From Spinacia oleracea (lineage: Eukaryota; Streptophyta; Magnoliopsida; Caryophyllales; Amaranthaceae): 64,000 nucleotides of DNA. The notes under the pieces were generated by a model. That model saw only the letters and a program-made list of their open reading frames with translations. It made no database searches and was not told the DNA's origin. The stretch lies in NCBI RefSeq assembly GCF_020520425.1, contig NC_079489.1, forward strand, positions 18,314,001 to 18,378,000, written 5' to 3'. Shown here in pieces: positions 49,538 to 60,955 of this stretch. A program made the translations under genes and the position numbers. How positions within the stretch are numbered: position 1 is the first letter of the stretch; each line of letters starts with the position of its first letter.

Positions 49538-50031
49538 TAGGTAAGAAGAACCACCCTACATACTAAGGTTAATCCGTGGAAATCCCGCACAGGTTAATCC
49601 GTCTGGGGTTAATTAACATGTTATGTACTTTGAAGTTGGGGGGAAGAGTGTCTTAAAGTCGAAAAATGTAGCATCCTTACTCTAATACGAAGTAATTACC
49701 AAGTTACAGTGTTATTACAAAAACGACACATTTGATACTATTACCTATTTTGCTGTTTAGGCTCCAACCACAAGTTGAGCTGCATTTCTGACGTATGTAA
49801 CTATACATCAGCTCTTATTTCAGACACTCACACTCAGATTTGATTAGCTTATTAACCTCATGCATTTCTGACATAAACACTGCTGCATTTTTAAAGCTGC
49901 TGGCCTGGGTCTGGGTGTCACTACAGATTACAGATTTTTACCACCTCATATCTTCCTCGCTTTTTTTTGTAAGTGAATAACGTTACTGGACTTGGACCTC
50001 TGGCATGAGCTTAACTAAGTTCTTCTGAATA

Positions 50032-50347
50032 CTACCCCATCTGTCCCGAAATACTTGCACCGCTTTTCTTATAAAGCCGTCCCAGATTACTTGCACCGTT
50101 TTTATAAATGATATATTTTTTTTTAATATTATACCAACTACGGAACTACCCCATTCACATGTCATTTTGTGGTCCCCATGCACCTTACCCCCTACCCCTT
50201 AACCCCTTTAAAAAGTTGACACATATCCCTTATCTATATTAAAAAAATACCCACTATCAACTACCATCTATTTAAATAATAAGTCAATTACTTTGTATTA
50301 AATTCTGAGTCGGTCAAACCAGTTCAAGTATTACGGGACAGAGGGAG
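50032..50347. mobile_element. Stowaway-like MITE (316 bp)
   Basis: CTACCCCATCTGTCCCGAAA TACTTG and CAAGTATTACGGGACAGAGG GAG are inverted ends; TA flanks both sides (50,030-50,031 and 50,348-50,349). Confidence 0.82.
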
Positions 50348-50669
50348 TACTATATTCATATTGATGTTGTTACTAATACGTGGTAATTAGGGTGTTCATC
50401 GGTACTAACCCGGACCGGACCAGACTGGACCGGACCGACTCAGACCGAAGACCGGAATTTCGATAGTTCAAGACCTGAAGACCGGACAGATTATGCTTGA
50501 ACCGGACCCGAACCGAACAGGAAAAATCGGTCCAAAACCCGAACCGGACCGGTTTGGAGCCGTTGTAGACCTATACCTATTTCTATATATATTTTGACTA
50601 TTATAAAAGTATATAAAAAATCAATTATTTAAGGCTTTTTTGGAAGCTAAAATAAAATATATCACAACA

Positions 50670-50886
50670 TATAGGAAATACATAATTTATATTATTATTT
50701 AATCTATTTTCCATAACTGATTTCTGTTATTAGTTGGTTAGGGTATTTGTATATATTCCCTAGTCTACTTGCTTCTCTAGTAATGAATTCTGTTTTCATT
50801 TTCATTTACTACATTCTGAATATAATTCTCTTCTTCTCTCTCTGATATTCTGCTCAAATTCTCTGATATTCTGCTCGAACTCTTCA
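50670..50886 (+). repeat. 5' LTR of the copia element
   Basis: 217 bp, TATAGGAAATAC...GAACTCTTCA, identical to the 3' LTR but for one base. It contains a TATATATTCCC word that could serve as its promoter TATA box and CT-rich repeats near the end. Confidence 0.95.
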
Positions 50887-50898
50887 TGGTATCAGAGC
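50887..50898 (+). other. Primer binding site (tRNA-iMet)
   Basis: TGGTATCAGAGC directly follows the 5' LTR, the usual plant copia primer site. Confidence 0.93.
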
Positions 50899-51084
50899 AA
50901 TAATCTCTGATAAAGAGATTGAGGTTTCTCAATTTGAGATTTACTCTTCGATCTTCTCAGAATTAATAGTGTTTGATCACTGAAGTTCTTGCTGGAATTT
51001 TTGCTGCGAAATTTCTTGCGATTGATTGCGAAATTTCTTGCACAAAACTGAAGAAATTGATTCTTACTAAAACTATCTTCTGCA

Positions 51085-54000
51085 ATGGTGATTGGAAACA
51101 CTGAAAGTGAAGGTTCTCAATCAAATTCTGAAGGTAACAACAATAATTTTGATCCTTATTTCATAGCAAACTCAGACAATCCTACTTCCAGTTTAGTTGC
51201 TGTTCTTTTTAATGGTGCGAATTTTGTTCGATGGAGTAGGAATGTTAAAAGAGCTCTAATAGCTAAGAATAAGGAAGGTTTCATTAATGGTGAATTGCTT
51301 AAACCTACTGTTAATCATAAGGATTACTTGAAGTGGAAACGAGCTGATTTTATGGTAGTAAGCTGGATTTTAAGCTCTATGAATCATGATTTAGCTGATG
51401 ATTTTGGCTATATTGATAATGCTGCTTACCTATGGCTTGAATTGGCTGAAAGATTTGGACAGTCTAATGGTCCATTGATTTATCAATTGAAGAAGGAAAT
51501 AGAGAATTTGACTCAAGAAAATATGACTATAGTGTCATATTACAGTAAACTGAAGAAGTTATGGGATGAGATGCAGACTCTAAGAGCCTTTCCTACTTGT
51601 ACTTGTGGTGTTATGTTGACATGTAGTTGTCAATTTTTAAAGAAAGTGGCTGAGTTTGAAGAAGAGGACAAAATGATGAAGTTCTTGCTTGGTTTAAATG
51701 GAGGTTTTGACAGTACCATCACTAATGTGTTAGCTATGGATCCTATGCCTAATTTGAATAGAGTGTTTTCAATCACTCAGCAGATTGAAAAACAGAAGGA
51801 AGTGAGTAATGCTGTTGTTGAGCATAACATTCTAAATAGCAGTGCCATGGCTGCACAATTTTACAAAGGCAATCAGGTCCAGAAGAATGATGGAAATCAT
51901 GGAAAGAAAGATTGGAAAGAGCTTAAGAAAGAGAAGTTGAATAGGTTTTGTACTCATTGCAAAGGGAAAGGTCATACTGCAGAACAATGTTTCAAGATAA
52001 TTGGTTATCCTGATTGGTACAATTCTATCAAGGCTTCTAAAGGAAGTAACTCAAGCAACACTAGATTTGCTGCCAATGTAAATTCTGCAACTGATGCTGG
52101 TGATGATCCTCTTGATAATACAGCTGCAGACAATGGTTTGGTTAACAGTACAATGCTTAATGCAATTTGTCAAGAAGTCATGAAGGTGATGAAAGGACAA
52201 CAATCTCAGAATACAAATACTTCTGCAGCAAGTTGTTCTTATGCTAACTATGCAGGTACTATTTCTCATTCTTTTAACTGCACTACAACTGAATTAAGTC
52301 ATGATCATTTATGGATTGTTGATTCTGGTGCTTGTGATCATATGACCTTTGATGAAAATATATTGACCAACATAAGAGTTCTTATTCAGCCTATCAAAGT
52401 TGGTTTGCCTGATGGAACTCAGATGACAGTTGAGAAAATTGGGGATACTGTCCTCAGTGATGATTTGGTCTTACATAATGTGCTACTAGTGAAAGGTTTT
52501 AGGCATAATTTGCTGTCTGTTGGGAGATTGATTGAACATACTGGAATCCTAGTAACATTTACCAAAACTGGATACATTTTCCAGGACCCCTCTAATTCCA
52601 AGAAACTTGGTGCTGGAAAAAGGACAAATGGACTCTACTATTTTGTCACAACTCCAGTTGATATCTGTCAAGGTAATAGTTCTCAGTTACCTAGCTGCAA
52701 TACAGTTGATAGTATGGTTGATGTACATATGATGAGATTGCCAAATAAAACTTCCACTAGTATTTCTAAGACTAAGGATGATGCTAGAAATACTCTGGAT
52801 TTGTTACATGCTAGATTGGGTCACCCTTCTTTGTCAAAAATGAAATTTGTGAATGCTGAATGTTGCAAAGGAATCACTGAATACAACTGTGATATCTGTT
52901 ATAGTGCCAAACAGCATAAATTTCCTTTTTCTGTGAGTCACAGTAGAGCTGCTGCATGTTTTGATCTGATTCACATTGATCTTTGGGGTTCATACAAAGT
53001 CAAAAATTTAGATGGAGCTTCTTATTTCTTAACTATAGTTGATGATCATAGCAGAATAACTTGGACTTATCTGATTCATAACAAGTTGCAAGTTCAGAAA
53101 ATCATCTCTGAATTCCTCTCTATGGTTCAGACTCAGTTTAATCAACTAGTGAAGAAAATTAGAACTGATAATGGCACTGAAATAATCAAAGAATCCTGTA
53201 GAAACATGTTTGCCAGCAAGGGCATTTTACATGAAAGAAGTGTGCCTTATGTTCCTCAACAGAATGGTAGAGTTGAGAGGAAACATAGAAGCTTGCTGGA
53301 AATTGCTAGAGCCCTAAGATTTCATGCAGGTCTCCCTAAGAAATTCTGGGGAGAGTGTGTTCTCACTGCTACTCATTTGATCAACAAAATCCCTTCCAAA
53401 GTCTTAAATGGGAAAACTCCTTTTGAGATCATGTTTAATACTCCTCCTGTTTATGAAAATCTCAGAGTTTTTGGCTCTCTGTGTTTTGTTCACAATTCTC
53501 ACATTCAGAGAGACAAATTTGACTCAAGAACTAAAAGGTGTTTGTTCATTGGGTATCCAGCTGGATGTAAAGCTTTTAAATTATATGATCTTGACACACA
53601 CAAAGTGTTTGTTTCAAGGGATGTAATATTCTTTGAGACTGTTTTTCCTTACAAACTAGCATCTGTATCTGATATTCCAATGATTACTTCTCCTCCTATG
53701 ATTGATCTAAGCACTAATTCTTGTCAAACACCAATCTTAAACACTTCTTCTTCCACTGTATCCACTCCTACTCTAAATTCTTCACCCCATATTTCCCTAA
53801 CTTCACCAAATGACATTGATCATATTTCTCCTCCTACTTCTCCTACTCCTTACATACAGACCACTTCTCCTAATTCTTCACAATCTATGCCTACTTCTAT
53901 TACTTCTGACTCCTCTACTCATTCTCCCCTTCCTCTTGTTCCTAATCTGAGTGCCATTCCTGTTCAAAGGAAATCTACAAGACCTATCAAACCTCCCGTT

Positions 54001-55749
54001 GTCTTAAAAAATTTTGTTGGAAGCTATGTTCCACACAGAGATGAACCAGAACCACAGACTAGTGATTCTCTTTCCTTTTCTGTTGATTCTTCTATTCCTA
54101 CAGAAACAAATAATTTTGATGATGATAGTTGGTTATTAAATCTAGCTTTGGACAGTTATGATATTTGGGATTCTCTTGCCTTTTCTGTAAGTCTTTCTTC
54201 CAATGATCCCAAAACCTATCATCAAGCTAAAGATGATACCAATTGGATACAAGCCATGGAGAAAGAAATCATTGCTCTTGAGAGCAATGATACTTGGGAT
54301 TTAACCTTGTTACCCAAGGACAAAAAGGCAATAGGCTCTAAATGGGTGTACAGAACAAAACTGAATCCAGATTACTCCATAGACAAGTACAAAGCCAGAT
54401 TGGTAGATATTGGTTATCAACAAATTGAGGGCAAGGATTTCACACAAACTTTCTCTCCTGTTGCTAAACTGGCTACAGTTCGAATTGTTATTGCCTTAGC
54501 AGCTGTTAAGGGTTGAAATTTGTGTCAATTGGATGTGAATAATGCTTTTTTGCATGGATTTCTGGATGAAGAGGTGTACATGAAACCACCTGCTGGTTAC
54601 ACCAAAGCAAAACCAGGTGAGGTTTGCAGACTTAAAAGATCTCTTTATGGCTTGAAACAAGCTTCCAGACAATGGAACAAGGAGCTTAGCAAGTTTCTGA
54701 AAGTGTTGAAATTTCAGCAATCAACACAGGATTACTCTCTATTCACAAGAAATCTAGATGGAGAGTTTTTGGTTCTCTTAGTCTATGTTGATGATATTTT
54801 GTTGACTGGAACATCATTAACTCAAATGCAAGAAGTCAAGACAGCTTTGGATAAGGCATTCACAATCAAAGATCTAGGTCAGTTGGCCTATTTCTTGGGG
54901 ATTGAAATTCACAGAACTGACAAAGGTATTTTTCTTTCTCAAAGAAAATATATCACTGATATACTTGCTGATGCTGGTATGCTTGATTGTGAATCTGCTC
55001 CTGCTCCTTTGTCCTGTGGTTTGAAATTATCCACTGAAGCTGGTGATCTACTGGAAGAACCAGATGTTTACAGAAGGCTTGTTGGAAGATTATTGTACTT
55101 GGGCATCACAAGACCAGACTTGTCTTACTGTGTTCAACATCTAAGTCAGTTTGTACACTCTCCAAGAATACCTCACTTGCGTGCTGCTCTTCATGTTCTT
55201 AAATATCTCAAAGGAACTTTGGACAATGGCTTATGGTACTCTTCCAGTTCTGACTTGCAAATCTCAGCTTACAGTGATGCTGACTGGAGTTCTTGTCAAT
55301 ACAGCAGCAGATCACTTAGTGCCTATGCTGTTTTCCTTGGTTCTAATCTGATATCTTGGAAAACTAAAAAGCAAAGGAGTGTGAGCAAATCTTCTGCTGA
55401 AGCAGAATACAGAAGCATGTCTGCAACTGCTAGTGAACTGGTTTGGATACAAGGATTATTGGAAGATCTTCAAGTTCATATTCAGCTGCCTGTTACTCTT
55501 TACTGTGATAATACATCAGCTGAACATCTTGCACATAATCCAGTTTATCATGACAAAACTAAACATCTCAAACGAGAAATGCATTACATCAGAGAACAGG
55601 TGGAAGCTGGCTTCATCAATACTTCTCATGTTCCTAGTTCTCAGCAATTAGCAGATTTGCTTACCAAACCTCTCCCTTCTTCTCAACACCATTCATTATC
55701 TGCCAAGCTTGGTCTCTTATCCAAGGTCCAGCTTGAGGGGGGAGTATAG
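51085..55749 (+). pseudogene. gag-pol region of the copia element
   Basis: Order of parts: gag with the plant copia N-terminal fold (LFNGANFVRWSRNVKRAL) and a CCHC knuckle (CTHCKGKGHTAEQC, about 51,951); protease (WIVDSGACDHMT, about 52,312); GAG-pre-integrase (LHARLGHPSLSKM, about 52,805); integrase (IHIDLWGSY, VDDHSR, RTDNGTE; about 52,970-53,330); reverse transcriptase (WVYRTKLN, YVDDILLTG; from about 54,340); RNase H (SKSSAEAEYRSMS, about 55,385) and a DNxSA.H motif near 55,508. As a fossil it is described as nearly whole with about one break. Lineage within copia was not assigned. Confidence 0.95.
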
Positions 55750-55961
55750 GAAATACATAATTTATATTATTATTTAATCTATTTTCCATAACTGATTTCT
55801 GTTATTAGTTGGTTAGGGTCTTTGTATATATTCCCTAGTCTACTTGCTTCTCTAGTAATGAATTCTGTTTTCATTTTCATTTACTACATTCTGAATATAA
55901 TTCTCTTCTTCTCTCTCTGATATTCTGCTCAAATTCTCTGATATTCTGCTCGAACTCTTCA
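55745..55961 (+). repeat. 3' LTR of the copia element
   Basis: 217 bp, preceded by the polypurine tract and followed by CAACA. Confidence 0.95.
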
Positions 55962-56202
55962 CAACATAGTAATATTTATAACATATAAAAAGGAGAGAAT
56001 TAAACTTTTAGATAGTTTATATTATATTTTATTAAGGAAAAACCGGTTCGATCCAAAATCGAATTTTGGACCGGATCAGACCGGACTGAAGACTGTAAAA
56101 TGATATTTTTCGATGCGGAAACCGGACCGATTGCTTCCGGTCCGGACCAATTTGTGCACACCCCTAGTGTTAACACATGTTTTTATATGTATAAGAAGTT
56201 CA

Positions 56203-56242
56203 TCCTAACTTCTGTGTACCTTTCCTTTAAAAAAAAAAAAAA
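56203..56242 (+). mobile_element. Micro-retroposition scar (40 bp with poly(A))
   Basis: The 16-bp sequence ATGTATAAGAAGTTCA lies at 56,187-56,202 and 56,243-56,258. Between them are 26 unique bases and a run of about 14 A. This is the anatomy of a severely 5'-truncated poly(A) retroposon with target duplication. Confidence 0.75.
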
Positions 56243-56259
56243 ATGTATAAGAAGTTCAA

Positions 56260-57637
56260 ATAAAAAACGTTTGAAGAGATAAATAAGCTTCATTTTCTGT
56301 TTACAGTAACCCTTGGAGCTAAATATAAGTAAACCCGTAAAGAAAACATTATACCCTACGTTGGGTTCGTTCCTAGATTTTAATCCTGACAGATACTCCG
56401 TAAGTCCTTAAAGGTATGTAGTGTTTTACACTTTTACTACTTTCTCTATTCTCCATCTTTTGGTGAAGTTTGATTGGAAGTTTAACAGCTCCTTTTTCCC
56501 AAGTGGGTAATGATTTCTAGGGTTCATAAATAATTGTAGTAAAATTTTAAAAAGCAAAAGGATCAAAATCAAAATTGAAGTAACGTTTGTTCTTGCCTTT
56601 TGACCAACAAAAGTAACATAATTATATAACTAAGTGTTGGATTTAACCTAAATTTTGGGGGGGCAAAATGATTAAATTGGATGAACAATATTTCTTAGTA
56701 ATAGAACAGCCTTTTGCATGATTCCTGCTCTTAATTTGACATCAATTTTGACTTGTCTTCCCTGAATTAATTGGTCACGGAAAAATGCCAAGGAATTTTT
56801 GTTATATGTAATTAAACATAATAGTGACTTCAAATGATTGGAGAAAACGATTCGCTTGTAAACATTAAAAATATTAAGCTAGTTATGTACTCCGTAGTAC
56901 ATACTTCGTATGTCATTGTTAGTTTGGTAAGCAAATTTGTCTTTTGGAGCAACTTCGCTATTGAAACCTAAAGTTCAACTACTATATCAGCATAAAAGAT
57001 TCAAACGAGGCATACTTTTGAATTTATGGCCCTTTTTTCTTTATTTTGTCATGACCCCGAAATAATACATTTGGTTGTTTTGTTTTATGATTTATCAGAA
57101 CATTTGTATTTTTAAAGTAAAAATAAATCACAAAATTTACAGATTATCGATCATATTTTTCTAGCTAGTTTCCTATCATACCTTCACACACTAACTTAAC
57201 TGTTAGACTATGTTTATCTGACGGTCTTTTTAAAAAACCAGTATTCTACTATTATAAAAATATTGTTTTATTTTATAAGATGATATCCTTAAGATAATCA
57301 AGTACATAAATGATTGTATTTTTTCTGCAATAAAATATATTAATGATCAAAGATGTGTGTACGTTAATCAGTGGTTTATGTCTCATAAATTAGGCTAGAC
57401 CGAATTTTCTCCACCAGTCCAATCCATGATCAGCTCTGGAACAGAATTAGAGTATACAAATGCATGTGTTAACTTAGAAGACATAATTGCTACCTAGTGT
57501 ATGCATTTGGTGTCACTATTTAACAACATGCAGAATGTAGATCTATCTCAATAATGATCGAGGTTAGTACTTAAGATGTAAAACAAATGAATAAAAGAAG
57601 GTCATGATCTTTATCCAATAGAAAATATTATTATTAT

Positions 57638-57670
<33 letters not shown>

Positions 57671-58230
57671 GTTATTGTTATTATTATATATATATGAGTC
57701 CCAGACGTGCATATTAGGGAGTAACATAAGTGCCAGTTATCGTTGTCACGAAGTTTGGTTAGAAATTAATGGTAGTACTACTCAACTGCACTGTATGAGT
57801 GTACTCTTGATGGATCTCGTTGATCGATCCAGCATCGTCAATGATAATGCCTTTTGTATGCACATCAGCCTTTTTCCTTTTTATATTTTCTGAAACTCGT
57901 GGAAATAATTATTAAACCACCCAACTAAATTAATCATTATGCTACCCTCCTACATTTTTAATTCCTTGCATTTTACTTATTATTTTTAATTAAAACGGAG
58001 TATTAATTTTGTAGCTGTATTAATCTGATCTCTTAGAAGAAATTGTGTGTCCAGCCCACCTTCGTGCGTGTGTTTATGGTCAATCATTGTTGCATATTTC
58101 GTGTAGATTACTTTATTATTAGGGTACGTACTCGATCCGTATGCGATGTATGATACAACTACAAATTAAAAAAATGCACGATAATAATTTTAAAAGAGTA
58201 AATAAAACTTAAAGATAAAATGGACCGTTG
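56260..58230. other. Intergenic DNA
   Basis: AT-rich sequence with no gene-like frame. A (TTA)n microsatellite lies at 57,628-57,684. Confidence 0.6.
57628..57684. repeat. (TTA)n microsatellite
   Basis: Imperfect TTA/TTATTTA/GTTA units over about 57 bases. Confidence 0.92.
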
Positions 58231-58242
58231 GACACTAAACAC

Positions 58243-59907
58243 CGCAAATTTTTGGCTATATCCGGGTACATCCAAAGCTGGCTGTACCCCCATCCAAAAC
58301 GGTGTCGTTTTGTGTTGTTTAAAATGAACATTGATATACTGGTACAAAAATGAACATTTACTATTTCGGAGATGAACATTTATTTATTTATTTGGAATGA
58401 ACATTTACTATTTTGGAAATGAACATTTATTTATTTATTTGGAAATAAACTACAAAAATGAACATTTACTATTTCGGAAATGAACATTTATTTATTTATT
58501 TGGAATGAACATTTACTATTTTGGAAATGAACATTTATTTATTTATTTGGAAATAAACAATATAGGCGCTTGTAAAAACATAAAAGACCAATGAAGTGAA
58601 CAATTTTATTATGAACATTAACCATATATTTATTGTGAACAAACAAATAAACAAGAAAGAACAAATAATTCAACAAAATAGAACAAACAATATAAAAATG
58701 AACATAAAATTCCAGAAAAAAGAACAACTAATACAACAATTATGAACAATTTTAAGATGAATTTTAAAGCCAACATGAAAGAACAAACAATACAACAAGA
58801 AAGAACAAATACTGGTACAAAAATGAACATTTACTATTTCGAAAATGAACATTTATTTATTTATTTGGAATGAACATTTACTATTTTGGAAATGAACATT
58901 TATTTATTTATTTGGAAATAAACTAAAAAAATGAACATTTACTATTTCGGAACTGAACATTTACTATTTCGGAAATGAACATTTATTTATTTATTTGGAA
59001 TGAACATTTACTATTTTGGAAATGAACATTTATTTATTTATTTGGAAATAAACAATATAGGCGCTTGTAAAAACATAAAAGACCAATGAAGTGAACAATT
59101 TTATTATGAACATTAACCATATATTTATTGTGAACAAACAAATAAACAAGAAAGAACAAATAATTCAACAAAATAGAACAAACAATATAAAAATGAACAT
59201 AAAATTCCAGAAAAAAGAACAAACAATACAACAATTATGAACAATTTTATGATGAATTTTAAAGCCAACATGAAAGAACAAACAATACAACAAGAAAGAA
59301 CAAACAATAAAGCAGATAATTATTATGAACAAACAAATAAACAAGAAAGAACAAATAATTCAACAAAAAAGAACAAACAATATAAAAAAGAACATAAAAT
59401 TCCAGAAAACAGAACAAACAATACAACAATTATGAACAATTTTATGATGAATTTTAAATCCAACATGAAATAACAAACAATACAACAATAAGCTTGATAA
59501 ATGAATTTAAAAAACAACAAGAAAGAACAAACAGTACAACAAGAAAGAACAAACAATACAAAAAGAAAGAATAAAAGATTAATGAAGAGTTTAATTATGA
59601 TCATTAACCATATGATTATTATAAACAAATAAATAAACAAGAAAAAACAAACAATATAAAAAAGAACATAAAATTCCAGAAGAAAGAACAAAAAATACAA
59701 CTATTATGAAAATTTGATGATGAATTTAAAAAACAATATGAAAGAACAAACAGTACAACAAGAAAGAACAAACAGTACAATAAGAATGAACAAACAGTAC
59801 AATAAAAAAGAACAAACAGTCAACAAGAATGAACAAATAATATGAGCGCGTCGTTTTTGGAGGGTACAGCCAGAGCTGGCTGTACCCGGGTATAGCAGTT
59901 AGCGATT
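58243..59907. mobile_element. Mutator-like non-autonomous element (1665 bp)
   Basis: An exact 11-bp duplication ACACTAAACAC lies at 58,232-58,242 and 59,908-59,918. Inverted ends of about 60 bp share CCGGGTACA, AGCTGGCTGTACCC (or its variant) and AAAACG.CG/AAAACGGTGTCG words. A 9-11 bp duplication with long inverted ends points to the Mutator superfamily. There is no MURA-type transposase. The body consists of AGAACAAACAATACAAC and GAACATTTACTATTT repeats with a 495-bp duplication. Confidence 0.85.
58462..59308. repeat. 495-bp direct duplication inside the Mutator-like element
   Basis: GGCGCTTGTAAAAACATAAA occurs at about 58,565 and 59,060, and the surrounding several hundred bases are almost identical. 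A third, partial copy (ATTAACCATATGATTATTAT) starts near 59,601. Minus-strand frames FFLEFYVHFYIVCSILL and similar are products of these repeats. Confidence 0.9.
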
Positions 59908-59984
59908 ACACTAAACACATCAAGGGTAGAAGTATTTAAGGTTTTCAATTAAAAAATGATAAGATTTGTTTCTTGTTTGTAATT

Positions 59985-60003
59985 TTTTTTTTTTTTTTTG
60001 AAA
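59985..60003 (-). mobile_element. Micro-retroposition scar (19 bp, poly(T) plus GAAA)
   Basis: CTTGTTTGTAATT occurs at 59,972-59,984 and 60,004-60,016. The insert is a T run followed by GAAA, i.e. TTTC plus poly(A) on the minus strand. Same anatomy as the scars at 28,957 and 56,203. Slippage in a T run plus a local duplication is the alternative. Confidence 0.55.
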
Positions 60004-60437
60004 CTTGTTTGTAATTATTTGTAATACCTGTAGTTGATATCTTATCAATTAAGCATTATTAAAAAACTCTTTTCATAAACATTTCCTTCGTCTTTTGTGA
60101 ATTAATATTCCATCCGTCTCTAAAACTAAGTATATTGTCACGCTGTTTTTTATAGGCATGAAGTTACTAAAATCTCCCTAGATTGCATAGTTTTCCACCT
60201 AACTCTACTAGTAAGCTAACCAATAGACATCAAAGTTGGTAAACTGTTGAATTTTGTTAACAAGTATTGTAGTGATCAAAGCTGTGAAGTTCATTTAAGG
60301 AAATACTTACGAAATGTATGCATCTTTGACGTGAAAACTGCTAATTCAAATAGTCATTGAACCGATCCAACTAATAACCAAGTTACGTGATCACTTCAAG
60401 CAAAGATCAATCGAATGACATAATTCAATACCACATA

Positions 60438-60701
60438 CTTCATCCGTTTCATAATGATGTTTCAGTTTACTTTTCACGTTTGTCAACAAGCTTACTCCGT
60501 ATATCATTTTTATGTACGGAGTATAATTATACTTTAGTTAAAATTAGTTAAATTTTGATATTCTTAAAATATTATGAGACGAATCAAACAAAACCCCACA
60601 TAATTTATTTATTTTATGTATTGGAAAGAATTAGAATATTCTCCTCAATTGTGAATAATGTTAGCATTCTGAATTGGCACATCATTATGGAATAGAGAGA
60701 G
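60438..60701. mobile_element. Stowaway-like MITE (264 bp)
   Basis: CTTCATCCGTTTCATAATGA TGT and ACATCATTATGGAATAGAGA GAG are inverted ends with TA on both sides. Confidence 0.75.
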
Positions 60702-60726
60702 TACAATTACCATTTTCTACGTCTAA

Positions 60727-60955
60727 GGGTCTTTTTGTTTTAACTTGTTTAACTTATATTGACTTAGTTCAGAAAAAAAAGATAAGTTTAAACATGTTCA
60801 GATAATTTAGATAAAATAAGTTTAAAAATAATCAAAAATAAGTTTTTTTTTTCCAGAAAATTAAACACACAATTAAGTTCTTTCTACGGAGTAATAAAAA
60901 TAAGTTCAAATAAAATAATTTTCATAAAATTCAGGTGAACTAAATATAGCCTAGC
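60727..60955. mobile_element. AAATAAGTT-rich MITE relic
   Basis: GGGTCTTTTTGTTTTAACTT at the left and AACTAAATATAGCC at the right frame repeated AGATAAGTTTAAA and AAATAAGTTTAA words. Similar to 48,365-48,480 and 12,343-12,440. No target duplication was fixed. Confidence 0.45.

Larger units (their letters stand above)
50670..55961 (+). mobile_element. Ty1/copia LTR retrotransposon, nearly whole, young
   Basis: Two 217-bp LTRs (50,670-50,886 and 55,745-55,961) differ at one base. The 5-bp duplication CAACA sits at 50,665-50,669 and 55,962-55,966. The primer site TGGTATCAGAGC (50,887-50,898) matches plant initiator tRNA-Met, and a purine tract GAGGGGGGAG precedes the 3' LTR. The order protease-integrase-RT-RNase H defines copia. 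The coding region has about one break. One LTR difference suggests insertion within roughly the last half million years, a crude estimate. Confidence 0.96.
50388..56166. mobile_element. hAT-like non-autonomous element split by a copia element
   Basis: Left end TAGGGTGTTCATCGGT and, in complement, right end TAGGGGTGTGCACAAATT. The inner flanks on both sides are rich in GGACCGGACC-type words in opposite orientation. Flanks GTGGTAAT and GTGTTAAC match at 6 of 8 bases, a plausible aged 8-bp duplication. Without the copia insert it is about 480 bp. Confidence 0.65.

Noticed and set aside
58539-59700. Minus-strand frames rich in F, L, C and Y (60-125 aa)
   Set aside because: Translation of A-rich tandem repeats within a Mutator-like element; repeated with the duplication.
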